A stretch of 19,103 nucleotides of DNA from JACPLA01 sp035291905 (GTDB lineage: Bacteria; Bacteroidota; Ignavibacteria; UBA10030), in contig DATDRF010000263.1 in the NCBI GenBank assembly GCA_035291905.1, positions 1 to 19,103 of the forward strand. Reading direction: 5' to 3'. Numbering within the stretch: position 1 is the stretch's first letter; each line of letters starts with the position of its first letter. Under the pieces are notes generated by a model. That model saw nothing but the letters and a program-made list of their open reading frames with translations, had not been told where the DNA came from and searched no databases. Of the stretch, positions 1-6,724 are shown piece by piece. The position numbers and the translations under genes were made by a program.

Positions 1-1
1 C

Positions 2-313
2 AACTGTCATCTCACGCAGCGGTCCGGCGATATCGCTCTCGGCATTCCGTTCAACGTCGCCGCATATTCTCTTCTTACCCAGGCCATCGCTCAGGACGCG
101 GGAATGGAGCTCGGGTTCTTCAGCCATACCATCGTCGACGCGCATATTTATGTCAACCACATCGACGGGCTCAAGGAACAGCTCAAACGGAGGCCCAGGC
201 GTCTGCCAAAACTGGAAATCGCGCACAAGCCGATCGATGAGTTGAAGTTCGAGGATTTTCAGCTGATCGGATACGAGTGCGACGAGCCGATCAAGTTTGA
301 GGTGGCCGTGTGA
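2..313 (+). CDS. thyA: Thymidylate synthase, C-terminal part (5' truncated by window)
   Basis: Thymidylate synthase makes dTMP from dUMP using methylene-tetrahydrofolate in the cytosol. Only about the last 103 residues lie in the window; the frame is open from base 2 and ends in TGA at 311-313. Visible family motifs are QRSGDIALGIPFN (the phosphate-binding Arg-Ser, the Asp and the dUMP-binding Asn), DAHIYVNH (the His and Tyr that hydrogen-bond the nucleotide sugar), and a typical C-terminus with RPLPKL-like, FEDF and IKFEVAV segments ending in the family's usual hydrophobic tail. The catalytic Pro-Cys-His motif lies upstream of the window. The usual Cys after RS is Gly here, a tolerated position. 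The stop overlaps the GTG start of folA (GTGA), so the two folate-linked genes are probably translated together. An ATG at 104 is internal and not the start. Confidence 0.96.
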   Translation, partial: NCHLTQRSGDIALGIPFNVAAYSLLTQAIAQDAGMELGFFSHTIVDAHIYVNHIDGLKEQLKRRPRRLPKLEIAHKPIDELKFEDFQLIGYECDEPIKFEVAV

Positions 314-777
314 AGCTGATCATTCTTGCTGCGCTCAACCGCAGGCGCGTGATCGGCAAAGACGGCAAGCTTCCCTGGCATATCTCCGAAGATCTGAAAC
401 GCGTCAAGCGGCTCACCACCGGTCATGCACTTCTGATGGGCCGAAGAACATTTGAATCGCTCGGCAAACCCCTTCCCAACCGCCGCAACGTTGTTCTCAC
501 TTCAAAGAAGATTGACGGAGTTGAAACATTCGCATCGATCCCTGAAGCATTCGAGGCTCTTAGGAACGAGGAGAAGGTTTTTGTCTTTGGAGGAGGTGAA
601 TTGTTTGGACAGTTGTTGGAGAAAGCAGACGAATGGCATTTGACGCTTGTCGATCAGGATGTTGAAGGCGACACATTCTTCCCCCCGTACGAACATCTGA
701 TCGGAAATGTCTTTCTGTTGGTGGGAAAAGAAGAACACGAGGGATTTACGTTTTTGGATTACAGGAAGGTAGTCTAG
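310..777 (+). CDS. folA: Dihydrofolate reductase
   Basis: Reduces dihydrofolate to tetrahydrofolate with NADPH, regenerating the cofactor oxidised by the adjacent ThyA. The protein is 155 aa, normal for a bacterial chromosomal DHFR. Motifs: AALNRRRVIGKDGKLPW at 7-23 (Met20-type loop), the catalytic carboxylate Asp28 in HISED, MGRRTFESLGKPLPNRRN at 43-60 (NADPH-binding), FGGGELF at 93-99 (dinucleotide-binding glycines), and DTFFP at 121-125. Translation begins at GTG, in a 4-base GTGA overlap with the thyA stop; no other start is possible without losing the first beta-strand. The TAG stop lies inside a heptamer repeat array. No hairpin terminator is visible before the convergent gene at 835. 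Confidence 0.97.
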   Translation: MKLIILAALNRRRVIGKDGKLPWHISEDLKRVKRLTTGHALLMGRRTFESLGKPLPNRRNVVLTSKKIDGVETFASIPEAFEALRNEEKVFVFGGGELFGQLLEKADEWHLTLVDQDVEGDTFFPPYEHLIGNVFLLVGKEEHEGFTFLDYRKVV

Positions 778-808
778 AAGGTCGAAGTGCGAAGTAAGAA
801 GTACAAAG
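774..808 (+). repeat. Heptamer tandem array overlapping folA stop
   Basis: Five consecutive 7-base units of the form NNN(G/A)AAG: CTAGAAG, GTCGAAG, TGCGAAG, TAAGAAG and TACAAAG, followed by a partial unit (TGAAG, 809-813). The first unit contains the folA stop codon. The rest fills most of the 57-base gap to the convergent gene ending at 835. It resembles the short tandemly repeated repetitive sequences known from some bacterial genomes. No function can be read from it. Confidence 0.7.
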
Positions 809-834
809 TGAAGGCTAGAAATTTCTCCCCTCTG

Positions 835-1098
835 CTAGACCTTAACACCCCTCTCCGCGAGCCCCTTCTTCACGATATCCAGCACCTGTTTATCATCCAG
901 AGTCGTCCTGGCTCCGGCGGCACGAATTGCCTCTTCCAACGTCCCTTTACGCTCCTTTAACCAGATCCAGACGTTGTATCCGAGACGATTTCGGTCGTTG
1001 GGCTCGCGGGCCTCAACCGCAGCCGCGGCGGAATAGGCGATCTTCTCAAGTGTTTCAGGCGCGAAATCTTCGATCGAGGGAGGCGGCTTCGTGGACAT
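835..1098 (-). CDS. Hypothetical 87-aa protein
   Basis: I do not recognise a family. The protein is small, soluble and mostly helical-looking: a Pro-rich start (STKPPPS), an Ala/Glu-rich helix (EKIAYSAAAAVEAREP), a central RLGYNVWIWLKERKG segment, and a Lys/Val-rich C-terminal helix. It has no signal peptide, membrane segment or Cys. The reading frame is open further upstream to 1251, but that extension runs through the repeat array and encodes low-quality sequence. The ATG at 1098 is preceded by a reasonable Shine-Dalgarno (AAGGAA, about 4 bases upstream of ATG). It lies downstream of, and on the same strand as, the phosphatase gene, separated by the heptamer palindrome, and is convergent with folA. 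Real-gene status rests on the ribosome site and the clean fit between neighbours. Confidence 0.6.
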   Translation of the reverse strand: MSTKPPPSIEDFAPETLEKIAYSAAAAVEAREPNDRNRLGYNVWIWLKERKGTLEEAIRAAGARTTLDDKQVLDIVKKGLAERGVKV

Positions 1099-1170
1099 AG
1101 GATTCCTTATTGTGCTTGGACAATTTAGGGAAAAAGTCGAAGGAAAACAAAGCGGGGCTAAACATCTGTC

Positions 1171-1266
1171 ATTGGAAATTGAGTATTGAACATTGACCAT
1201 TGGATATTGCCGTTTAATCATACAAAACAATATCCAATGTCCAACACTCAACTTCCAATTCTCAAT
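1171..1266. repeat. Palindromic heptamer repeat array (long imperfect hairpin)
   Basis: On the plus strand six contiguous ATTGNNN units run from 1171 to 1212 (ATTGGAA, ATTGAGT, ATTGAAC, ATTGACC, ATTGGAT, ATTGCCG). On the minus strand six (A/G)TTGNNN units run from 1266 to 1225 (ATTGAGA, ATTGGAA, GTTGAGT, GTTGGAC, ATTGGAT, ATTGTTT). The two arrays face each other and form a hairpin. The inner stem 1199-1209/1228-1238 is a perfect 11 bp. The outer stem 1171-1194 pairs with 1236-1259 with only three non-Watson-Crick positions, and all three become G-U pairs in minus-strand RNA. One arm has a single extra unit (ATTGACC), giving a 7-base bulge. Both flanking genes are on the minus strand. No T-run follows, so it is not a canonical terminator. 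Confidence 0.8.
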
Positions 1267-1278
1267 GTTGCTCCTCTG

Positions 1279-3792
1279 CTAATCTACTTTCACCACAACC
1301 ATCGTCAGATCGTCGTGCCGCTCTGCCTCACCGACAAACTCCTCAACCGCGGTCGTGATGGATTGCTGGAGTTCGACGGCGGAAAGGTGTCGTTTTGACT
1401 GCACCAGCGAGAGTACCGCCTCCTCCCCCAGCTGGACTTGCTGTGTGTTCATTGCCTCGGTCAAACCGTCAGTATAGAAGAAGAACACCGAGCCGGGGTG
1501 AAGCGGTTTGTGGACGGCTTTGAGGGTGCTCTCGAATACCGGACCCCTCTCCAGGCCCAGTCCGATTCCTTCCGCATCGAGATATTCGAGCTTCCCATTT
1601 GTGCCGATGAGCGCCTTATTGTGCCCGGCGCGGCAAATGGTAACCTCCTTCTTTTCCATATCGAAGAGGGCAAGGATCATCGTAATGAACGACTTTCGCT
1701 CGATGCCGTCGTAGATTCGCCTGTTCACATGCGTCAACATCTCGGTGGGAGATTTGTACATGTGCGCCGCAAGCTGCACCATCCCCTGGATCTTCGACAT
1801 GTACAACGCTGCAGACATTCCCTTCCCCGAAACATCGGCAACCACAACCAGAAGTTTCGTCGGGCTCACTTCGATGAAATCGAAATAGTCTCCCCCGACA
1901 ACCTGTGCCGGGATGGCAATTCCGGCGACATCCAGCCCTTCGACGACAGGGTTCTGCTTCGGCAGCAGTCCCTCCTGGATCTTTCGGGCGAGCGCCAGCT
2001 CTTCCTCGATCTTCTGCCTCTCGATTTCGGCACGATGCAGGCGTGCATTCTCAATGGCTACGGCAGCCTGGCTCCCCACTGTGGAGAGCAGGTCAATGTC
2101 CTCCTGAGAGTAGGCCTTTCCTGACATCTTTGGACCGACCATGATCGCCCCGATCAGCCGTTCCTGCAGGAACATCGGAACCGAAAGAACGATCCCGCCT
2201 CCGATGATGTTCGATTTGTCCCTGTCATTGATCCTGAACGAGTCCGGCTCTTCCGCGAGAAGTCCAAAGTTCTGCGGCGCCCTGGTCCTCTTCAGCTGAT
2301 CCAGGAAGCCTCCCGGTTCGCTCCCGAACATGCAGTACTTGTACGGGACATTCTTCCCGACGCTCGTGCAGCCCTCGACTTCGTCGCAGAGGACGATCGC
2401 AATTTTCTCCACATGCATGGTACTCGAAATCCGGTTGACCATGGAATTCAGAATCTGGTCGAGGTTCATCTGCCTCGGGAGTTCCTGGCTGAATTCAAGC
2501 AGTGCGCGCTGATAGTTCAATCGTTCCTGATAGAACAGCCGGTCGATGCCGTCCTGAACTCTCCGCTTGATCGGATCGAATGCAAACGCAATAACGAGGA
2601 ACGCCATGATGTTGAGAATCTCGTTTTCCGTTTTCCCCACGAGCGCACTCAGCAGATTTCCCACTCCCAGCACAAATGCAAGATAGATCGCCGCTATCGC
2701 CGCAGTGATGATACCATAGAGGAGGCTGCGTTTCACGATCAGGTCAATGTCCATGAGGCGGTATTTGAAGATCGAATACCCGAACGCGAACGGTACACCC
2801 GCGAGCAGCACCCCCGGAACAAAATAGAGCGGATCGGTAAAAATCAGAAACTGGTTTGAACTCTGGATGATAAAGAGATAGACATAGGTGGCAATTCCCA
2901 AAAACACGCTGTTGAGAATGGGACGAAGCTGTTTCCTCCGTTCCCTTTCCAGCTTTCGGAAATATGTCGCGGCAAAGATTACCAGGCCTGCAAAATAAAA
3001 CCCAAACGGAGCGTTGACAAGGATCACGACAAGCGTCTGCGGCAGCAGAGGCACCAGACCTGTAAGGAGAGGAAGCACCAGCAATACACTCAAGACGTAC
3101 AAAGCCACCTTGAACCAGATCTTGTTAAGAAGTGGATAGCGGACCGGGAATCCAAGGAAGAACATGAGGAAGAGCGGAACGGCAAACAACCTCGCAAGAA
3201 CGAATGAGACAACCAGAGTGTAAAACTTCCATGCTGGATCCGTGGCTGGACTGACATTCAGGCTTGAGAGGCTGAACAGCAGCATCGTGACAAGGGTGTA
3301 GTAAGCGAAATGGCGCTGCACTCTCCCTTGCGGCCGGGTCAAAACCACAACGTATCCGACACCGAGGAAACTCAATCCGAGGATGCAGTATGCGATGTAG
3401 AGGACGTTGATGAGCTTGAGTACTTCGACCTGCGTTTCGAATTCGATCCCGTCCCGCAGGAGAGTGTATGTCGCAATGTCTCCACCCTTCTTCGGGTTGA
3501 TGATGCCCATCGCCTGCTGAGGAGTCTGAAACACCTTGCCGTCGATCTTGAGGAGGATATCGCCGTCCTTCACTCCCGCCCGGTCTGTAACGCCTCCAGG
3601 AACGACCTGTGTTATGATCGCGCCAGGCTCCCCACCCGGGCGCGCCAACCATCCGCACTGGTCGTTGCTGATGGCCTTGAAGACGAGAACGTCGGCCATA
3701 TTGAGCGTGCTGATCAGAAGTACAACCAGCACCCAAACCGTAAAAAAGATGCGGATTGTGCGGGGAGAAAGTTTTGCCAGTGGACTTTTCAT
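1279..3792 (-). CDS. Membrane PP2C (SpoIIE/RsbU-type) phosphatase with PDZ, multi-TM and GAF domains
   Basis: An 837-aa membrane sensor phosphatase, predicted to dephosphorylate Ser/Thr-phosphorylated regulators such as anti-sigma-factor antagonists. Order of parts: TM1 about 14-35; an extracytoplasmic PDZ-like domain about 46-125 (GGVTDRAGVKDGDILLKIDG, 66-85); about eight further hydrophobic segments between 128 and 405; a linker with DPIKRRVQDGIDRLFYQERL; a GAF domain about 430-585; a short coiled coil 586-604; and a PP2C domain 605-837. Metal-binding acidic residues are intact: GGDYFD (D635), ADVSGKG (D653), YTDG (D775) and HDDLT (D827/D828). TM1-PDZ-multiTM-GAF resembles the input half of ComP-type histidine kinases, but here the output is a phosphatase. 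The start has a good ribosome site (AAGGAAGAGAG). It lies 48 bases downstream of the patatin gene, so is probably co-transcribed with it. No partner switch protein lies in the window, so its target is unknown. Confidence 0.93.
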   Translation of the reverse strand: MKSPLAKLSPRTIRIFFTVWVLVVLLISTLNMADVLVFKAISNDQCGWLARPGGEPGAIITQVVPGGVTDRAGVKDGDILLKIDGKVFQTPQQAMGIINPKKGGDIATYTLLRDGIEFETQVEVLKLINVLYIAYCILGLSFLGVGYVVVLTRPQGRVQRHFAYYTLVTMLLFSLSSLNVSPATDPAWKFYTLVVSFVLARLFAVPLFLMFFLGFPVRYPLLNKIWFKVALYVLSVLLVLPLLTGLVPLLPQTLVVILVNAPFGFYFAGLVIFAATYFRKLERERRKQLRPILNSVFLGIATYVYLFIIQSSNQFLIFTDPLYFVPGVLLAGVPFAFGYSIFKYRLMDIDLIVKRSLLYGIITAAIAAIYLAFVLGVGNLLSALVGKTENEILNIMAFLVIAFAFDPIKRRVQDGIDRLFYQERLNYQRALLEFSQELPRQMNLDQILNSMVNRISSTMHVEKIAIVLCDEVEGCTSVGKNVPYKYCMFGSEPGGFLDQLKRTRAPQNFGLLAEEPDSFRINDRDKSNIIGGGIVLSVPMFLQERLIGAIMVGPKMSGKAYSQEDIDLLSTVGSQAAVAIENARLHRAEIERQKIEEELALARKIQEGLLPKQNPVVEGLDVAGIAIPAQVVGGDYFDFIEVSPTKLLVVVADVSGKGMSAALYMSKIQGMVQLAAHMYKSPTEMLTHVNRRIYDGIERKSFITMILALFDMEKKEVTICRAGHNKALIGTNGKLEYLDAEGIGLGLERGPVFESTLKAVHKPLHPGSVFFFYTDGLTEAMNTQQVQLGEEAVLSLVQSKRHLSAVELQQSITTAVEEFVGEAERHDDLTMVVVKVD

Positions 3793-3840
3793 TGGGTCTC
3801 TCTTCCTTACGGAATCGGAGGGCTTTCGTTGCAGGAAGGA

Positions 3841-6591
3841 TTAAAAAGCATAGCCAACCTTGAAGTAAGCAACGAAGGGCCCAAAGCTCAGGGGATTGTC
3901 AAACAGGTCCTTTCTGATAAAGAAGGCCCTTCCGACGGAGACCTCTGCGGGGCCAATGGGCGTGTCGAGCCCCAGCCCCACCCCCACTCCGTGCCTCATG
4001 TCCTTGAGTCGAATCTGCTCCGATTTTTCCCAAATATGTCCCAGGTCATACCTCAGCTTGAAATAGGAGTCGAAGAGAATCCTGATGGGAAGGAAGTATC
4101 GGTATTCAAGTCCAACGGCAAAGAGCTGTCTTCCGCGGGCATCATCTTCCCTGAAGCCATAGAAGCTCTCCTGGCCTCCCAAGGTAAACATCTCGGTCAA
4201 GGGGACGGTTTCATCTCCGAATCCGAACTGAACCCTGGGGCTCAACGTCTGACGATCAAAGAAGGTCTGATAGAAACTGTAGTTGAAAACCATCTTGGTA
4301 AATCCAAGCCGGTCGGTCGTACTCACGAACCCCGACTCGTAGGAGAATTCCATCACAATTCCGCTGCGGGGGTAGGGAAACTGATCGCGGGAATCGATCT
4401 TCGTTCCGAGCTTGATCGAGCTGACATGGAATGATTGCGAAGCAACAGGTTGATTGAAAATGCTCCAGACACGCTGGTGTTCGCTGCGAGCCTCCGCCGT
4501 GACCTGCCCCAGTCGCTCGAGCTGCATCCCAAGCGAAAGGGAGACACCTTCACGGACTTCACGGTATTCTCCGTCCCGTACCCGGTTCCACCGAAGCGTG
4601 CTGGTTGCCGGCTCGTTTTTGAAAACGTTGACGTCTTTGAGCCCGTAGTACCCCCTCAAGTTGAACGTAAGGTATGAATTGAAAACACGGTTCGCCTTGA
4701 ACTCGGCAGCATAATAACGGTTCCTGAGCCCACCGAAGAAATGAACCCCCAATTCCGACGCAATTCCCAAAAAGTTTTCATCCCGGACGTCGACGGAGGG
4801 TTGGACATTTCGCTCATTGTCCACAGTCATCCCAAGACGAATCAGGTCCGTTGCCCTTTCCTGCGCTCTGATGATGATGATCTGGTGTTCGCCATTCTGA
4901 CCCTCTTTGCGCACGTTCAACGACACCTGTTCAAAGAGGCCGGTCCCATGAAGATTTCTCAGGCCGTTGGACACCTGGTCGATTTCGAACACATCGCCCT
5001 GCTTCCACGGAAGTTCGCGCCAGATCACGTAGTCTTTCGTCTTTTCTGTACCTGTAATTGTTCGTCGATACACCGCGCCCTCGTCAACTTCAACGAAGGC
5101 AAGGCCTGAAAGGGAATCGAGAGTCGCGGACATAATGCGGGCAAGGGAATAGCCGCCATTCCGATACGCTTGGAGAACCTGCTCGAGAGCATGCTGATAC
5201 TCGTGATAGTTCGCCGGCCGGCCGAGCAGTGAAGAAAAGAAGGTTTTGAGACTGTCTGAGGGGATACGATGAGTTCCTGCAAATCGGATCTCCTTCAGCA
5301 CCGGATTCAGTTTGACGGAAGGCCGAAGAACCGATCTGTCCGCGTGCTGCTCAACGAGAAACTCGATGGACTGCACCGGCTCCATCTCATACATTACGGA
5401 GAGGCCTTCGCGGATCTCGCCTGCCGTGAGGTTTCTTCCCTCAAGGTTCAACAACGACTTGAACAGCGGGTCTTCCCGCTGCGACGGCTCAAGGGCAATC
5501 ACGGGATCCGCCGGTTGGACCGAACCTGAATCTCCGAGGCCGAATTCATCAGAGAGGGCCTTCAGCCGTTTGCCGATCTCGACCGTCACCTGTTCCGCGG
5601 AGGCCTCACCCTGGCCTATGAGGGAATCCAGGTCCGTGAAGTTCGTCGACGACCAGCTCCCGAGTTCGGGCCTAATAACAAAATCGGCGTTCTTCAGTTG
5701 AAGCTGGTTGGACGCCTGCATGGTAATCCCGATGATCTGGTCGGCAACTCCCCATGGCGTATTCAATTCCGAAACGGGCCGCAGAGGACTGGTGACATCA
5801 ACGACAACGACGATATCGGCCCCCCATTGTCTGGCAACATCGGCAGGGATATTCGATACCAATCCCCCGTCCAGGAGTTCGGTCGTGTCCCGCACAACCG
5901 GGCTGAAGAAGAGCGGCACTGTTACGCTGGCCCGCAACGCTTCGGAGAGATCCCCCTTGTCAAGGATGACCCGTTTCCCGGAAACCAGGTCGGTGGCAAC
6001 GGAACGGAAGGGAATCTTAAGATCGTCAAAACTGTCGGACGGATGATAGATCGCCTGTAATGCAACGATGCTCAGATAATTGGTGAGGCGCTGCCCTGTG
6101 GAAAATGCTTCCGGAAGGACCGGTGCCAGTCCGTCGAACCGCATTACCAAAAGGCTCTTGTCCCTTGCAAGTTTTTGATCGTAGAAGAGATCGCTCCTTC
6201 GTGCGTCATCACCGAGGCTGAGAATTTCCCCCCAGCTGGTGGAGTCGATGAGCGCGGTAAGTTCATCGATCGAATACCCCGCGGCATAGAGCCCTCCTAC
6301 GATGCTCCCCATGCTTGTTCCGACAATGAAATCAATCGGCAGATGAGCCTTCTCAAAAGCTCTGAGAACCCCGATCGAGGCGATACCCCGCGCCCCTCCT
6401 CCGCTCAGGACAAGCCCGATCTTCGGCCTCCTTAGTTCAATGTGGGTAACGAGGTTCGGCAATGCGCTCCGGAATTTCACCGACGAGGGATGAAAATTCC
6501 AATGCCTCACCCCTTCGTTGCTTACCTGAGCGAAAAGGAGGGAAACCGGAAACAGGAGGAGAAGCGCTGCTCTTCGAACAATGAGAATCAT
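3841..6591 (-). CDS. Patatin-like phospholipase with POTRA domains and Omp85/D15 beta-barrel
   Basis: A 916-aa outer-membrane protein: signal peptide 1-21 (RRAALLLLFPVSLLFAQ), patatin lipase domain about 57-310, POTRA-like region about 370-580, and a 16-strand-type barrel about 585-916 ending in a phenylalanine beta-signal (KVGYAF). The lipase has the oxyanion motif GGGARG (64-69), nucleophile GTSMG (S93) and the DGG catalytic Asp (D241), so the Ser-Asp dyad is intact. The architecture matches PlpD-type (type Vd) autotransporters, but those are usually about 730 aa with one POTRA; here the interval fits three. The barrel loop-6 motif reads GGQESFYGFRE, with Tyr where related proteins usually have Arg. 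The frame is open upstream to 6846, but the start at 6591 is chosen because it opens the signal peptide; its ribosome site is weak. Likely acts on phospholipids at the cell surface or periplasm. Confidence 0.93.
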   Translation of the reverse strand: MILIVRRAALLLLFPVSLLFAQVSNEGVRHWNFHPSSVKFRSALPNLVTHIELRRPKIGLVLSGGGARGIASIGVLRAFEKAHLPIDFIVGTSMGSIVGGLYAAGYSIDELTALIDSTSWGEILSLGDDARRSDLFYDQKLARDKSLLVMRFDGLAPVLPEAFSTGQRLTNYLSIVALQAIYHPSDSFDDLKIPFRSVATDLVSGKRVILDKGDLSEALRASVTVPLFFSPVVRDTTELLDGGLVSNIPADVARQWGADIVVVVDVTSPLRPVSELNTPWGVADQIIGITMQASNQLQLKNADFVIRPELGSWSSTNFTDLDSLIGQGEASAEQVTVEIGKRLKALSDEFGLGDSGSVQPADPVIALEPSQREDPLFKSLLNLEGRNLTAGEIREGLSVMYEMEPVQSIEFLVEQHADRSVLRPSVKLNPVLKEIRFAGTHRIPSDSLKTFFSSLLGRPANYHEYQHALEQVLQAYRNGGYSLARIMSATLDSLSGLAFVEVDEGAVYRRTITGTEKTKDYVIWRELPWKQGDVFEIDQVSNGLRNLHGTGLFEQVSLNVRKEGQNGEHQIIIIRAQERATDLIRLGMTVDNERNVQPSVDVRDENFLGIASELGVHFFGGLRNRYYAAEFKANRVFNSYLTFNLRGYYGLKDVNVFKNEPATSTLRWNRVRDGEYREVREGVSLSLGMQLERLGQVTAEARSEHQRVWSIFNQPVASQSFHVSSIKLGTKIDSRDQFPYPRSGIVMEFSYESGFVSTTDRLGFTKMVFNYSFYQTFFDRQTLSPRVQFGFGDETVPLTEMFTLGGQESFYGFREDDARGRQLFAVGLEYRYFLPIRILFDSYFKLRYDLGHIWEKSEQIRLKDMRHGVGVGLGLDTPIGPAEVSVGRAFFIRKDLFDNPLSFGPFVAYFKVGYAF

Positions 6592-6611
6592 AGGTTGCGT
6601 GGCGTGTCGAA

Positions 6612-6643
6612 CTAAAGTACCGAAATATGTTTCGAATTCCAAC
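6612..6643 (-). promoter_or_regulatory. Candidate Bacteroidota-type promoter for the patatin gene
   Basis: On the minus strand GTTG (6643-6640), a 20-base spacer, then TACTTTAG (6619-6612) resembles the Bacteroidota vegetative promoter (TTTG, 17-23 bases, TAnnTTTG). The -7 element ends about 20 bases before the patatin ATG at 6591, so the leader would be very short. It is a match by eye to a degenerate motif, not proof. Confidence 0.3.
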
Positions 6644-6656
6644 GGACCGTGATTCA

Positions 6657-6688
6657 CTTGCTTTTCGGGCCTCTTCCCCCTAAGTTGA
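6657..6688 (+). promoter_or_regulatory. Candidate Bacteroidota-type promoter for the batA-like/hflX operon
   Basis: CTTG (6657-6660), 20 bases, then TAAGTTGA (6681-6688) is a weak match to the same TTTG/TAnnTTTG pattern, with the same spacer as the divergent candidate. It would start transcription just upstream of the palindrome at 6700-6713. Two of the fixed -7 positions differ from consensus, so confidence is low. Confidence 0.25.
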
Positions 6689-6699
6689 AAGCGGCAATC

Positions 6700-6713
6700 A
6701 TTCTCCGGAGAAT
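6700..6713. promoter_or_regulatory. Perfect 14-bp palindrome just upstream of the batA-like start
   Basis: ATTCTCCGGAGAAT is a perfect palindrome ending 11 bases before the ATG at 6725. Its right half contains GGAG (6707-6710), the only Shine-Dalgarno-like sequence for this gene, at a rather long spacing of 14 bases. It could be an operator for a dimeric regulator, or it could limit access to the ribosome site. Chance is also possible for one 14-bp palindrome in 19 kb. Confidence 0.35.
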
Positions 6714-6724
6714 CGCAGCGACTG

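Noticed and set aside
1099..1251. Longer start for the 87-aa gene
   Set aside because: The added 51 residues are encoded by the heptamer palindrome, and the internal ATG at 1098 has the better ribosome site.
1171..1266. Heptamer arrays as a CRISPR-like array
   Set aside because: Units are contiguous 7-mers with no spacers of constant length, and no cas genes are present.
3310..4434. 374-codon open frame on the plus strand
   Set aside because: It spans the 3' end of the patatin-Omp85 gene and the 5' end of the phosphatase gene in antisense; its translation is compositionally odd with no motifs, while both opposite-strand genes have clear family features.
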